DNA of 64,000 nt from Ardenticatenaceae bacterium (GCA_020634565.1 JACKBN010000004.1:62001-126000); one strand, 5' to 3'. Positions 53,282 to 61,411 are shown, counted from the first letter of the stretch. The notes: a model not told the origin generated them from the sequence alone. A program made the numbers and translations.

Positions 53282-54109
53282 ATGGAAAGCATGAAAATCA
53301 TACTGCCAGGCGTAAAAAATATTATTGCCGTCGCCAGTGGTAAAGGCGGCGTCGGCAAAACCACCGTCACCGTGAATCTGGCGCTGGCGCTTCAGCGGCA
53401 AGGGGCCAAGGTAGGCATTTTTGATGCCGACGTTTACGGGCCAAATGTGCCCATCATGCTGGGTATTCACCGGCGAAAGGCCGCCAAAGGGCTAGCTGCC
53501 ATCGCTCGTCGCAAAGACGCGCCTGCCTACATCAAACCGCTCAACCGCTTTGGGCTCAACATCATGTCGATTGGCCTCCTCGTGGGGGAAAATGAAGTCA
53601 TCGATCCTGCCCGCAGCCCGGAGGCGGTGGGTCAGCTGGTGGTGCAAACGCTCAAGGATGTCATTTGGGGTGACCTCGATTATTTGCTCATTGATTTGCC
53701 GCCAAGCGCCGGGCAACCGCAGGCCTCGCTCATTCAGCGGGTACCGCTGCGCGGCGTGGTCATTGTCACCACGCCGCAGGATTTAAGCCTGCTGGATGCG
53801 TCCCGTTCGCTGTTGATGTTTCAAGAGGCCAGCGTGCCTATTCTGGGAATCGTGGAGAATATGAGCTACTTCATTTGCCCCAACTGCGATGAAAAGCACG
53901 AGATTTTCCAGCGCTCAGCCAAATGGCGACCAGATGCTTTGGCCAATGCGCCTCTGCTGGGTAGGATTCCGTTGACAACGGCCGTTTCTCAAGGCATCAA
54001 TCAGGCCAATCCACTTATGCACGATCATCCCGATACACTCCAGGCGGCTGCGTTTTTGGAAGTTACGGCTGCCCTGCGTCAGCGGCTCGCTCCACCCACC
54101 ACTGCTTGA
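53282..54109 (+). CDS. Mrp/NBP35-family ATPase (Fe-S cluster carrier)
   Basis: The 275-residue protein has a deviant Walker A SGKGGVGKTT (about residue 19-28) and Walker B region IFDADVYGPNVPIML. VIWGDLDYLLIDLPP and a CPNCDEKHEIF motif that can hold a bridging Fe-S cluster follow. It lacks the N-terminal DUF59 domain of longer Mrp proteins. It probably carries Fe-S clusters to apoproteins. AAGGAGG precedes the start. Its 3' end overlaps the convergent esterase gene by 47 bases. Confidence 0.88.
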   Translation: MESMKIILPGVKNIIAVASGKGGVGKTTVTVNLALALQRQGAKVGIFDADVYGPNVPIMLGIHRRKAAKGLAAIARRKDAPAYIKPLNRFGLNIMSIGLLVGENEVIDPARSPEAVGQLVVQTLKDVIWGDLDYLLIDLPPSAGQPQASLIQRVPLRGVVIVTTPQDLSLLDASRSLLMFQEASVPILGIVENMSYFICPNCDEKHEIFQRSAKWRPDALANAPLLGRIPLTTAVSQGINQANPLMHDHPDTLQAAAFLEVTAALRQRLAPPTTA

Positions 54110-54746
54110 GCTTGCGCATCCCGTCCCCGTTTAGTTTGTGCCCCGTGTCGTATTCGCGGTACGCTAAAAAAGCGCCCATGGCCCGCACCGCCTTGCCAGC
54201 TTCGCGGGCAATTTCCAGCGGTACGCGGTCATCTTCCGTGCCCACCGCCATAAAAACGGGTAAATCTGCCAAACGTGCGTTGTCGATGGCATCTTCTACC
54301 CGTTGAGGCATAAAGCCTACCAGGCTGGCAATGCCCTGAAAGCGTTCCGGCTCTCGGATGGCCAGAGCAAATGCAGTGGCCGCACCCTGGCTGAAGCCCA
54401 TCAAGTAAATTTGTTTCGGGTCGGCGTCATACGTTTCTGGCAAGGTGTCGATAAATTGGAGAAGTTTGTCAACGGCCGTATCAAACATACCTAAACTGGG
54501 CCATTTACCTTGCTGCCGGGGATGCCAGCTAAAACTATTTTCGCCATCTTGCAAAATGGCGCGCGGCGCAACAACCAGCCACTCTTTAGGCAGCGTTTGC
54601 CGAAAAATCCACATCACGTCTTCATTGCCCAAATGCCCATGAATCATCACGATAGTAGGATGTGGACCTGGGTTTTCTGGTTTTAGTATGCGGTGGGGGA
54701 GTACGGCCGTTTCATCATCAACAAAAATGGGTTTGGTTTCAGGCAT
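54063..54746 (-). CDS. Alpha/beta-hydrolase, carboxylesterase/phospholipase type
   Basis: The 227-residue protein has an alpha/beta-hydrolase fold with HGHLGNEDVMWIFRQTLP, the nucleophile elbow MGFSQGAATAFALA, and later FMAVGTEDDRVP and DTGHKLNGDGM, which supply the acid and histidine. This fits the bacterial carboxylesterase/lysophospholipase group. Its leader carries a hairpin with a T run between a strong promoter and the ribosome site. Its last 47 bases overlap the convergent Mrp gene. Confidence 0.82.
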   Translation of the reverse strand: MPETKPIFVDDETAVLPHRILKPENPGPHPTIVMIHGHLGNEDVMWIFRQTLPKEWLVVAPRAILQDGENSFSWHPRQQGKWPSLGMFDTAVDKLLQFIDTLPETYDADPKQIYLMGFSQGAATAFALAIREPERFQGIASLVGFMPQRVEDAIDNARLADLPVFMAVGTEDDRVPLEIAREAGKAVRAMGAFLAYREYDTGHKLNGDGMRKLKQWWVERAADAGQP

Positions 54747-54771
54747 GGTTGCTTCCTAATTTCATTTAGGC

Positions 54772-54829
54772 AAAAAAAGGAGGTGGCGAACTAACGGGCG
54801 TTAGTCCGACCACCTCTGGGGGGGGAGCC
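54772..54829 (-). ncRNA. Short leader with intrinsic terminator: attenuator or small RNA
   Basis: Leftward transcription starting near 54829 would run through a two-part hairpin. AGGTGG at 54781-54786 pairs with CCACCT at 54810-54815, and ACTAAC at 54790-54795 pairs with GTTAGT at 54800-54805. Two bases later comes a run of seven T (54778-54772 on this strand). The result is a 50-60 base RNA ending just before the esterase ribosome site. Confidence 0.5.
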
Positions 54830-54835
54830 AAAAAC

Positions 54836-54864
54836 AGTATAGCATTACTTTTTTTTTTCGTCAA
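54836..54864 (-). promoter_or_regulatory. Leftward promoter of leader and esterase gene
   Basis: On the minus strand, TTGACG (54864-54859) and TATACT (54841-54836) are 17 bases apart, with a run of ten A starting the spacer. This is a strong promoter shape pointing at the hairpin leader. Confidence 0.7.
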
Positions 54865-54939
54865 TCACTTTGTCAATAGTCCGCAGGTAAGCGTACTTTT
54901 TGCCTCGTTTGGCCTAAATTTAGCGAAAAATAAGCGTAG

Positions 54940-54999
54940 TTGACACAAATCTGGGGATGAACTATACTTTTGCCATACCCCCCCCCATAGGGGGTGGGG
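54940..54999 (+). promoter_or_regulatory. csoR promoter and CsoR operator
   Basis: TTGACA (54940-54945) and TATACT (54963-54968) have exact 17-base spacing. Just downstream (54975-54999) is a site with a run of nine C, ATAG, then GGGGTGGGG. This is the C-run/G-run dyad typical of CsoR-type copper repressor boxes. It overlaps the transcription start, consistent with copper derepression of the genes that follow. Confidence 0.78.
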
Positions 55000-55014
55000 C
55001 AAAGAGAGAATGAT

Positions 55015-55293
55015 ATGGACGACGTCACAAAAAAAGCAGTTACTCAACGATTGGCCAGTGCGGCTGGCCACCTCAAAGGCATTGAGCGCATGGTTAACGA
55101 CGATACCTACTGTATCGACGTGATCAAGCAGGTGCAGGCGGTTCAGGCCGCTTTGAACAAGGTCAGTTCGATGATTCTGGACAATCATCTGCATACTTGT
55201 GTTACCACCGCCATTCGCAACGACGAAGCTGATGAGCGGGAGCGCGTGCTGCAAGAAATTACCAGCGTTTTCACCATGTCCAACAAAATTTAG
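55015..55293 (+). CDS. csoR: CsoR-family copper-sensing repressor
   Basis: The 92-residue helical protein has the CsoR/DUF156 pattern. C33, H58 and C62 reproduce the exact Cys-(25)-His-(4)-Cys spacing of the Cu(I) ligands in known CsoR. The N-terminal RLASAAGHLKGIERMV and DVIKQVQAVQAALNKV are typical of the family. The ATG at 55015 follows AGAGAGAATGAT. A CsoR box overlaps its promoter, and copZ and copA follow, so it should repress the operon without copper and release it when copper binds. Confidence 0.9.
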   Translation: MDDVTKKAVTQRLASAAGHLKGIERMVNDDTYCIDVIKQVQAVQAALNKVSSMILDNHLHTCVTTAIRNDEADERERVLQEITSVFTMSNKI

Positions 55294-55340
55294 CAACTGG
55301 CTACCTGCCACAACAACTATTAACTTTTTAGGAGAAGCTC

Positions 55341-55562
55341 ATGACGACAAAAACATTTACGGTTCCCAATATTAGCTGCGGTCACTGCACCCACACCATC
55401 GAGATGGAAGTCGGCGATTTGGCCGGCGTACAAAGCGTGAAGGCCGAACAGGACACCAAAAAGGTGACGGTTTCCTGGGACGACCCGGCTTCCTGGGAAA
55501 AAATTCAGGCGCTGCTGCAAGAGATTAACTACCCGCCCGAAGGGCTGATTCAGATTAACTAA
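55341..55562 (+). CDS. copZ: CopZ-like copper chaperone (HMA domain)
   Basis: The 73-residue protein is a single heavy-metal-associated domain. The metal motif is ISCGHC near residue 11-16 (CxxC), with the strands around VQSVKAEQDTKKVTVSW. It should bind Cu(I) and deliver it to the P-type ATPase encoded downstream. It is preceded by an AGGAG site and followed by its own terminator. Confidence 0.92.
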   Translation: MTTKTFTVPNISCGHCTHTIEMEVGDLAGVQSVKAEQDTKKVTVSWDDPASWEKIQALLQEINYPPEGLIQIN

Positions 55563-55572
55563 GAAAGTTTTC

Positions 55573-55593
55573 TGGGGGCTGCCAAAGCCCCCA
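55573..55593 (+). terminator. Terminator after copZ
   Basis: TGGGGGCT pairs with AGCCCCCA around a five-base loop and is followed by TTTTGATTTTT. It lies 11 bases beyond copZ and would allow only part of the transcript to continue to copA. Confidence 0.8.
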
Positions 55594-55604
55594 TTTTGAT
55601 TTTT

Positions 55605-55675
55605 GGCCACAGAGAGCACAGAGTTTTAAGAGATATTCATCTCATCTCTGTTTCCTCTTTTTTCTCTGTGGCTTA
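55605..55675. repeat. Stuttering inverted repeat, family 4 copy A
   Basis: CCACAGAGAGCACAGAG on the left pairs with CTCTGTGG on the right. Intermediate units such as CATCTCATCTCTG lie between. A second copy is at 61253-61324. Both are near CopA/CopCD genes. Confidence 0.75.
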
Positions 55676-55695
55676 TCCTAAATTTGAGGAAGAGT

Positions 55696-58215
55696 ATGTC
55701 CGAAGAGAAGCAAATTACGCTGCCCGTTTTGGGGATGACCTGTGCCAATTGTGTGGCCTCGGTTGAGCGAAATTCAAAAAAGGTCGAAGGTGTGACCAAC
55801 GCCACCGTCAATTTTGCCAATGAAAAGGTGACGTTTAGCTACGATCCGTCGGTGATTAAAGGGCAGGATGTGACAACGGCCGTTATCGAAAAGGTCAAAC
55901 GAGCCGGTTACGAAATCCCCACGGCCGAATTGGACCTGTCGCTGCTAGGCATGACTTGCGCTAACTGTGCCACCAACATCGAACGCGCCTTGAATAAGGT
56001 GGATGGGGTATTGTCGGCCAACGTGAACTATGCCAGCGAGAAAGCGGCCGTTTCCTACGCGCCTGGAGCCGTGAGCCGGGCCGAAATGGTGGCTGCCGTG
56101 CGCCGCGCCGGGTATGACGTGGTGGAATCCGCCAATGACGACGAACTGGAAGATGCCGAAGCCGCCGCCCGCGAAGCCGAAATTCAGCACCAAAAGACGC
56201 GTCTGCTGGTTGGTATTCTCTTCTCTTTGCCGCTTTTCCTCTTCAGCATGAGCCGCGATTTTGGCCTGGTTGGCCATTGGGCACACGCCACCTGGGTCAA
56301 TTGGCTCTTCCTGGCGCTGGCTTCACCTGTGCAGTTTTACGTCGGCTGGGATTATTACGTGGGGGCGTACAAAAGCTTGCGCAACGGCAGCGCCAATATG
56401 GACGTGCTGGTGGCGATGGGTTCGTCCGTGGCCTTCTTTTACAGCATTGCCGTCCTGCTGGCGCAAACCTTTTGGAACAGCACCGCGTTGGGCGACCACG
56501 TTTATTTTGAGACTTCATCGGTCATCATTACCTTAATTGTGCTGGGCAAATTGCTGGAAGCGCGGGCCAAAGGGCGCACCAGCGAGGCGATCAAGCAGCT
56601 AATGGGCTTGCAGGCCAAAACCGCCCGCGTCGTGCGCAACGGGCAAGAGCTGGACATTCCTATTGCCGAGGTGATTCAAGGGGATGTGGTCATTGTGCGT
56701 CCTGGCGAGAAGATTCCGGTGGATGGCGTGGTAGTAGACGGCCGGTCCGCCGTAGACGAATCCATGCTTACCGGAGAATCGCTGCCCGTCAGCAAAGAAC
56801 CGGGTGATGAACTGATTGGGGCCACGCTCAACAAGCAGGGCTTGCTAAAATTTGAAGCAACCAAAGTGGGCAAAGAGACGGCTCTGGCCCAAATCATCAA
56901 GCTGGTGGAGCAGGCACAGGGCAGCAAAGCGCCCATCCAGCGGGTGGTGGATCAGGTGGCGGCCTACTTCGTGCCGTTTGTGATTGGGACGGCCGTACTC
57001 ACTTTCATCATCTGGCTGGTGGCTGGCGGTGATTTTGTGCCGGCGCTGATTCGCTTAACGGCCGTTCTCGTCATTGCCTGTCCATGTGCGATGGGGCTAG
57101 CCACGCCAACCTCCATCATGGTGGGTATGGGCAAGGGAGCCGAGAAGGGCATCTTGTTCAAAAGCAGCACCGCGTTGGAGCAGGTGCAAAAGCTCAACGC
57201 CATCGTGCTGGACAAGACCGGCACGATTACGCGCGGCGAACCGACGGTGACGGATGTTGTTGTTAGTCAGGAGATTGGAGACTGGAGATTGGAGATTAAC
57301 AACCAAGCCCAATCTCCAATCTCTAATCTCCAATCTCAGCTTTTACAGCTTGCTGCCTCTGCCGAGCGCGGCTCCGAGCATCCGCTGGGTGAGGCGATTG
57401 TGCGGGCGGCGCAGGAGAAGGGAATGGTTCTGGATGAGCCGACCAACTTTTCGGGCATTGCGGGGCATGGGGTGGCGGCTGAGGTGAACGGCCGTTCCGT
57501 TCTCCTGGGCAATTTGCGCTTGATGGAGCGCGAGGGCATTCACCTCAACGGGCTGGAAGCCGAAGCCCAGGCGCTGCAAGATGAAGCCAAAACCGCCATG
57601 TGGCTGGCCGTCGATGGGCAGGCCAGCGCCGTCATTGGCGTAGCCGACACCATCAAGGAAGGTTCCAAAGAAGCGGTGGCCGAGATGAAAGCACGTGGCC
57701 TCACCGTGGTGATGATGACCGGTGACAACCAGGCCACAGCCAACGCCATCGCCGCCGAGGTGGGTATTGACCGCGTTTTTGCCGAGGTGCTGCCCGGCGA
57801 CAAAGCCAGTTACGTGAAGCAGCTGCAAGAGGAAGGCTACAGCGTGGGCATGGTGGGTGACGGTATCAACGACGCCCCGGCATTGGCGCAGGCGGATGTG
57901 GGCCTTGCCATCGGCACCGGTACCGATGTGGCCATGGAAACGGCCGATGTCACCCTGATGCGTGGCGATTTGCGCAGCGTGCCGCAAGCCATTCATCTGT
58001 CCAAAGCGACCATGCGCAACATTCGCGAGAATTTGGGCTGGGCCTTTGGCTACAACACCATTTTGATTCCGGTTGCGGCGGGCATCTTGGCCCCGTTTGC
58101 CTGGGCGCCCGACTTTTTGAAGCAGCTGCATCCCATTTTGGCGGCAGGAGCGATGGCTTTTTCCAGCATCAGCGTGGTGACCAATGCCCTGCGGTTGCGT
58201 CGCCTGAAGGTGTAA
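55696..58215 (+). CDS. copA: Copper-translocating P-type ATPase
   Basis: The protein is 839 residues from ATG 55696. It has two N-terminal HMA domains (GMTCANC at 13-19 and 85-91), eight membrane helices with the transport motif CPC at 462-464, and the phosphorylation site DKTGT at 506-510. TGES and GDGINDAP complete the P1B-1 ATPase set. It exports Cu(I). A palindromic element is inserted in frame at residues 526-548 in the P-to-N domain region, adding about 22 residues. A strong terminator follows. The gene belongs to the CsoR-controlled copper locus. Confidence 0.95.
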   Translation: MSEEKQITLPVLGMTCANCVASVERNSKKVEGVTNATVNFANEKVTFSYDPSVIKGQDVTTAVIEKVKRAGYEIPTAELDLSLLGMTCANCATNIERALNKVDGVLSANVNYASEKAAVSYAPGAVSRAEMVAAVRRAGYDVVESANDDELEDAEAAAREAEIQHQKTRLLVGILFSLPLFLFSMSRDFGLVGHWAHATWVNWLFLALASPVQFYVGWDYYVGAYKSLRNGSANMDVLVAMGSSVAFFYSIAVLLAQTFWNSTALGDHVYFETSSVIITLIVLGKLLEARAKGRTSEAIKQLMGLQAKTARVVRNGQELDIPIAEVIQGDVVIVRPGEKIPVDGVVVDGRSAVDESMLTGESLPVSKEPGDELIGATLNKQGLLKFEATKVGKETALAQIIKLVEQAQGSKAPIQRVVDQVAAYFVPFVIGTAVLTFIIWLVAGGDFVPALIRLTAVLVIACPCAMGLATPTSIMVGMGKGAEKGILFKSSTALEQVQKLNAIVLDKTGTITRGEPTVTDVVVSQEIGDWRLEINNQAQSPISNLQSQLLQLAASAERGSEHPLGEAIVRAAQEKGMVLDEPTNFSGIAGHGVAAEVNGRSVLLGNLRLMEREGIHLNGLEAEAQALQDEAKTAMWLAVDGQASAVIGVADTIKEGSKEAVAEMKARGLTVVMMTGDNQATANAIAAEVGIDRVFAEVLPGDKASYVKQLQEEGYSVGMVGDGINDAPALAQADVGLAIGTGTDVAMETADVTLMRGDLRSVPQAIHLSKATMRNIRENLGWAFGYNTILIPVAAGILAPFAWAPDFLKQLHPILAAGAMAFSSISVVTNALRLRRLKV
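57271..57337. repeat. Stuttering palindromic element inside copA, in frame
   Basis: A left arm of 27 bases (57271-57297, units GAGATTGGA) and a right arm (57311-57337, units TCTCCAATC) match as reverse complements at 25 of 27 positions around a 13-base loop. They are translated into EIGDWRLEINNQAQSPISNL and two more residues between VTDVVV and LLQLAASAE. The frame is kept and no stop is created. Confidence 0.82.
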
Positions 58216-58236
58216 ATTTATCAAAGTGTCACTTGG

Positions 58237-58256
58237 ATGCCCGTGCTAGCGGGCAT
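58237..58256. repeat. GC-rich hairpin after copA
   Basis: ATGCCCG and CGGGCAT form a 7-base stem with a 6-base loop. It is related to the hairpin at 23751-23770. It lies just before the copA terminator. Confidence 0.5.
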
Positions 58257-58278
58257 AAAAAGTTATAAAAATTTTTCA

Positions 58279-58315
58279 GACCTTGGTCGGTTGACAAGCC
58301 GGTCAAGGTCTTTTA
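58279..58315 (+). terminator. Terminator after copA
   Basis: GACCTTG and CAAGGTC, with two G-U wobble pairs and CGG/CCG inside, form a continuous 12-base stem around an eight-base loop. TTTTATTTT follows at once. The position ends the csoR-copZ-copA transcript. Confidence 0.88.
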
Positions 58316-58457
58316 TTTTGCAAAAGCGGACTCAAGTCTTAGTTTCGCATGAAAAAATTCAAATTTGGTATGGATCGATGTGTATTCATGAGGATAATTG
58401 CGCTCGCCTTGCAAGGTCAACGGCAACTCGCACAAAAAACAACAACGGAGAAATATT

Positions 58458-59060
58458 TTGAGCAAAACATCGTCTGAGCGTAAGCGGAGCAAACGAGAGA
58501 TTCGCCGGGAGCAGGTGGCGCGTGAGAAGCGAATGCAAGCGCTGCGCCTCTGGATTCCCATTGGTGTTGTAGTGGTAGTCCTGGTGGGCTTGCTGATTTA
58601 TAGAGCAACGCGGCCTGAGGTGGAAGGTGTGACGGTGGTCGAAGCGGCCGTTGCCAACCAGCATGACGATACGCTCGATATTCCCTTTGGTGGCACGCCG
58701 CCGTTGGGCGGTCCACATGCCCCCGTGTGGCAAAATTGTGGCATCTACGATACGCCGGTTTCTGGCCAGTATGCTATTCATTCGATGGAGCATGGGGCCG
58801 TGTGGCTGACGTACAATCCCGATTTACCTGCTGAACAGGTTGTGGCGCTGCAATCTTTGGCCAGTGGTGACCCCTATATGCTGCTGAATCCCTATCCTGA
58901 TCAAACAAGTCCCATTGTGCTTACCGTTTGGGATCGTCAATTAGCGGTTGGCTCCGCAGATGATGCGCGCATTGAAGAATTTATTGACCGTTACCAACAG
59001 GTTCGCGGACCCGAATCTGGCGCTGGCTGTTCTGGCGGCGTTGGCACGCCTATTGGCTAA
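58458..59060 (+). CDS. DUF3105 protein, first of a pair
   Basis: The protein is about 200 residues from TTG 58458, which has GGAG seven bases before it; the in-frame upstream codons lack a site. It has a basic, Arg/Lys-rich N-terminus and one membrane helix (WIPIGVVVVVLVGLLIY). A DUF3105 domain follows, with HDDTLDIPFGGTPPLGGPHA, VWQNCGIYD and IHSMEHGAVWLTYNP. His and Cys around QNCGIYD and SMEHGA could bind metal. It lies in the copper locus with a close paralogue immediately after. The function is not established. Confidence 0.8.
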   Translation: MSKTSSERKRSKREIRREQVAREKRMQALRLWIPIGVVVVVLVGLLIYRATRPEVEGVTVVEAAVANQHDDTLDIPFGGTPPLGGPHAPVWQNCGIYDTPVSGQYAIHSMEHGAVWLTYNPDLPAEQVVALQSLASGDPYMLLNPYPDQTSPIVLTVWDRQLAVGSADDARIEEFIDRYQQVRGPESGAGCSGGVGTPIG

Positions 59061-59081
59061 CTGCAATCATTGGAGAAGAAG

Positions 59082-59624
59082 ATGTTGAGCAATCGTAGAA
59101 ATTTAATTGTTTGGGGAATGATCTTGTTAGGCGTGGTTGGGCTGGCGTTTATTATGTATTTGAATGTGCGCCCAGAGCAGCCTATTGAAGGCGTGGTGCA
59201 GTTTCCGCGCCCAGCTCGGGGCCATGACGATACGTTGGTTTTTGAGACCTCCGAAGTGCCTCCGGCGGGTGGCGAGCATTACAATGTTTGGCAGAACTGT
59301 GGCATTTATGATGCGCCGATTCAAACCGGCAATGCCGTGCATGCGATGGAACATGGTGCGGTTTGGATTACCTATCAGCCTGATTTAGCGGACGCAGATG
59401 TGGCCGAGTTGGCCAGCATTACGCGCAGCCAAACCTTTTTGATGTTGAGTCCGTATGAGGGACAGCGCAGTCCGGTTGTCCTGACGGCGTGGGGCTTTCA
59501 GCTAGAGGTGGATTCGGCAGATGACGGCCGTATTGAGGATTTCATTGAGCGTTATCGGTTAAGCCCCACCACGCCCGAGCTGGGCGGCGCTTGTTCACAA
59601 GGGGTAGGGGTGCCGCTGCCTTAG
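59082..59624 (+). CDS. DUF3105 protein, second of a pair
   Basis: The 180-residue protein starts at ATG 59082 after GGAG. It has one N-terminal membrane helix (LIVWGMILLGVVGLAFIMYL), then the DUF3105 domain with HDDTLVFETSEVPPAGGEHY, VWQNCGIYD and HAMEHGAVWITYQPD. It is about 40-50 percent identical to the preceding paralogue by eye. The two probably work together at the outer face of the membrane. Conserved His/Met/Cys positions suggest metal handling, given the neighbourhood. Confidence 0.8.
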   Translation: MLSNRRNLIVWGMILLGVVGLAFIMYLNVRPEQPIEGVVQFPRPARGHDDTLVFETSEVPPAGGEHYNVWQNCGIYDAPIQTGNAVHAMEHGAVWITYQPDLADADVAELASITRSQTFLMLSPYEGQRSPVVLTAWGFQLEVDSADDGRIEDFIERYRLSPTTPELGGACSQGVGVPLP

Positions 59625-59639
59625 CACGGGCCCATTTTT

Positions 59640-59960
59640 ATGATTCGTTCTCGTCTGATTTTTATTCTTCTGTTTTTGGCATACTTGGGGGTAACACCGG
59701 CAGGCGTGTACACGTGCGCCTGTTTGGTGCCAGCCCAGGCCACAGCCGGGCAGGTAAATTTAGACGAGATTTCAGAGCATGCCTCGGTGACGGATACGGC
59801 CGTTGGCTCTCTCCTTTCCTTTTTCTCTTTAACATTTCTGACAATCGGCGTGCTGTTGGTGTTGGTGCGCCGTAAATGTTTATATCAAGGCTCTTTGCGC
59901 TGGCTGGAGCCTTCTCTTTTTTCTGAACCTCCGCCAACGCCCCCTCCCCATTTTGCCTGA
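59640..59960 (+). CDS. Small membrane protein, unknown
   Basis: The 106-residue protein has an N-terminal signal-like helix, a CAC motif near residue 26, a polar part and a second helix (SLTFLTIGVLLVLVRR). A Pro-rich tail ends it. There is no clear ribosome site before its ATG. It fits between DUF3105 and YtkA-like genes on the same strand, so it is plausible but not certain. I do not recognise a family. Confidence 0.5.
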   Translation: MIRSRLIFILLFLAYLGVTPAGVYTCACLVPAQATAGQVNLDEISEHASVTDTAVGSLLSFFSLTFLTIGVLLVLVRRKCLYQGSLRWLEPSLFSEPPPTPPPHFA

Positions 59961-60056
59961 TTTCCCCGGTTTCCCTTTGCCATTTAGAATTGAAGCCTTA
60001 CACTGTTTTGTGTTGTCTTCAAAGACACTTAAGTTTACATAAACAGGATTTACCCT

Positions 60057-60656
60057 ATGACAACTCAATTTGCTCAACAGGCCAGACGCTTTTTCTTGTG
60101 GGGAACGGCCGTATTCCTGGCACTTTTCGCCCTTGGCCAGACCAACCGAACCGCATTGGCTCACACTCGGGTGGAGGTTGGCCCGTACGCCATTGTGGTG
60201 GGCTGGCTGCAAGAGCCACCCATCGTCGGTGAGCGGAACGCACTAACGCTGGAAATTACCGAAGATGATCAACCGGTCACAGATGCGGAAGCCACGCTGG
60301 ACGTTGAAGTGCTATATGCTGGACGTACCTGGCGGGTGAACATGAATCCCACCACAACGCCTGGTTTGTACACGGCTACGTTGTTCCCCACCGTGCGCGG
60401 GGTGTACACGACCCGACTTTTTGGCACGCTGGGCAGCACGGATGTGGATGTGGAGCTGGACCCGGAAGAAGTGATGCCCGCCAGCAACCTGCAATTTCCG
60501 CAGCCGTTGCCCGATACCATTGCCCTGCAAGAACAAGTTGAGCAGCTGCAAGCTGATCTGCAAACGGCCCGCACCTGGGCGTTTGTGGGCAGCGGTGCCG
60601 GTTTAGCAGGCATTGCCCTGGGATTGGTTGGGCTGCTGCGGCGTAAATCCAGCTGA
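60057..60656 (+). CDS. Secreted protein with YtkA/CopC-like beta domain and C-terminal anchor
   Basis: This 199-residue protein has a signal peptide (FFLWGTAVFLALFALGQ). A beta-sandwich-like region follows (VEVGPYAIVVGWLQEPPIVG, ALTLEITEDDQPVTDAEATL, TPGLYTATLFPTVRGVYTTRL). It ends with a coiled-coil stretch and one C-terminal helix followed by RRKSS. The sandwich is of the YtkA/CopC type found in metal handling. It lies between DUF3105 and copper genes. A role in copper handling is inferred from position. Confidence 0.65.
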   Translation: MTTQFAQQARRFFLWGTAVFLALFALGQTNRTALAHTRVEVGPYAIVVGWLQEPPIVGERNALTLEITEDDQPVTDAEATLDVEVLYAGRTWRVNMNPTTTPGLYTATLFPTVRGVYTTRLFGTLGSTDVDVELDPEEVMPASNLQFPQPLPDTIALQEQVEQLQADLQTARTWAFVGSGAGLAGIALGLVGLLRRKSS

Positions 60657-60769
60657 TTAATTGTTGTGGAAGAAACGGCCGTTCCTGCTAAATCGGCCCT
60701 AAAATTACAAAACACCTATCTCTGCCAGCCAGATGGTAAAATCGGTTGGCACAAATTAAGGATAACTCG

Positions 60770-61231
60770 ATGAAAAACAAAAACTCCCTGATTCGTTTTT
60801 GGCTTGTTTTGATGCTGCTTGTGGCTGGTCTGTTCCTGGCCGCCTGCTCCAGCAGTGGAGATTCCGAAGATTCCATGGAAAATATGGACGGCATGGAAGA
60901 GATGGATCACGAGCATGTTGATGAGCCAAATCGTATTCCGAACGAAGGTGGCGCGACCATCACCATTACCTCGCCCCAAGCAGGCGACACTTTCAACACC
61001 CTGGACCAAGTCATTGTGGAGGTTGAAGTTGAAAACTTTGAGCTGGGCGGTAACAACCATTGGCATGTTTACGTAGATGGCACTTCCTACGGCATGGTCA
61101 TGGGCGGCAACACCGACCAGGCGCTGCCCGGCCTCGAACCTGGGGAACACGAAATCTCTGTTTTCTTGTCCATCGAAACCCATGAAGAGTACGAAGACGG
61201 TGATTCCGTCATGATTGTTGTTGAAGAATAG
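60770..61231 (+). CDS. Small lipoprotein with Met/His-rich segment
   Basis: The 153-residue protein has a lipoprotein signal (LVAGLFLAACSSS) followed by a Met/Glu/His cluster (MENMDGMEEMDHEHVDEP) that could bind copper. A beta-rich domain follows, with TITSPQAGDTFNTL, NHWHVYVDGTSYG and LPGLEPGEHEISV. The ATG at 60770 has AAGGAT before it. It is placed just ahead of the CopC-CopD fusion gene. The beta domain resembles small DUF4399-like modules. Confidence 0.65.
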   Translation: MKNKNSLIRFWLVLMLLVAGLFLAACSSSGDSEDSMENMDGMEEMDHEHVDEPNRIPNEGGATITITSPQAGDTFNTLDQVIVEVEVENFELGGNNHWHVYVDGTSYGMVMGGNTDQALPGLEPGEHEISVFLSIETHEEYEDGDSVMIVVEE

Positions 61232-61252
61232 TTTTGGTACCTGTCCGAATAT

Positions 61253-61324
61253 TAGCCACAGAGAGCACAGAGGATTTTGAGGCGAAGGTTCATTTCTCAT
61301 ATCTCTCTTTTTCCTCTGTGGCTT
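61253..61324. repeat. Stuttering inverted repeat, family 4 copy B
   Basis: GCCACAGAGAGCACAGAGG pairs with CCTCTGTGGC around intermediate units of TCTC/CATTTC. It is the second copy of the element at 55605-55675. Confidence 0.75.
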
Positions 61325-61339
61325 TTTCGGATAGATTTT

Positions 61340-61402
61340 AGTAAAAGTAGAAAGTAAAAGTGATAAAGTGGTTCAACTGTTCACTTTTTACTTTTCACTT
61401 AT
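61340..61402. repeat. Stuttering inverted repeat, family 5
   Basis: AGTAAAAGTAGAAAGTAAAA and AAAGTGGTTCAACTGTTCAC, then TTTTTACTTTTCACTT, form arms built from AGTAAAAGT-like units. It lies directly before the start of the CopC-CopD fusion gene. Confidence 0.65.
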
Positions 61403-61411
61403 CCCTTGCCT

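Noticed and set aside
58237..58461. A 74-codon open frame after copA
   Set aside because: It runs through the GC-rich hairpin and the copA terminator, has no ribosome site, and ends inside the next gene's start. It is noncoding.
19605..61402. CRISPR array made of the short repeated units
   Set aside because: The units form inverted arms with no unique spacers of constant length, and no cas gene is present.
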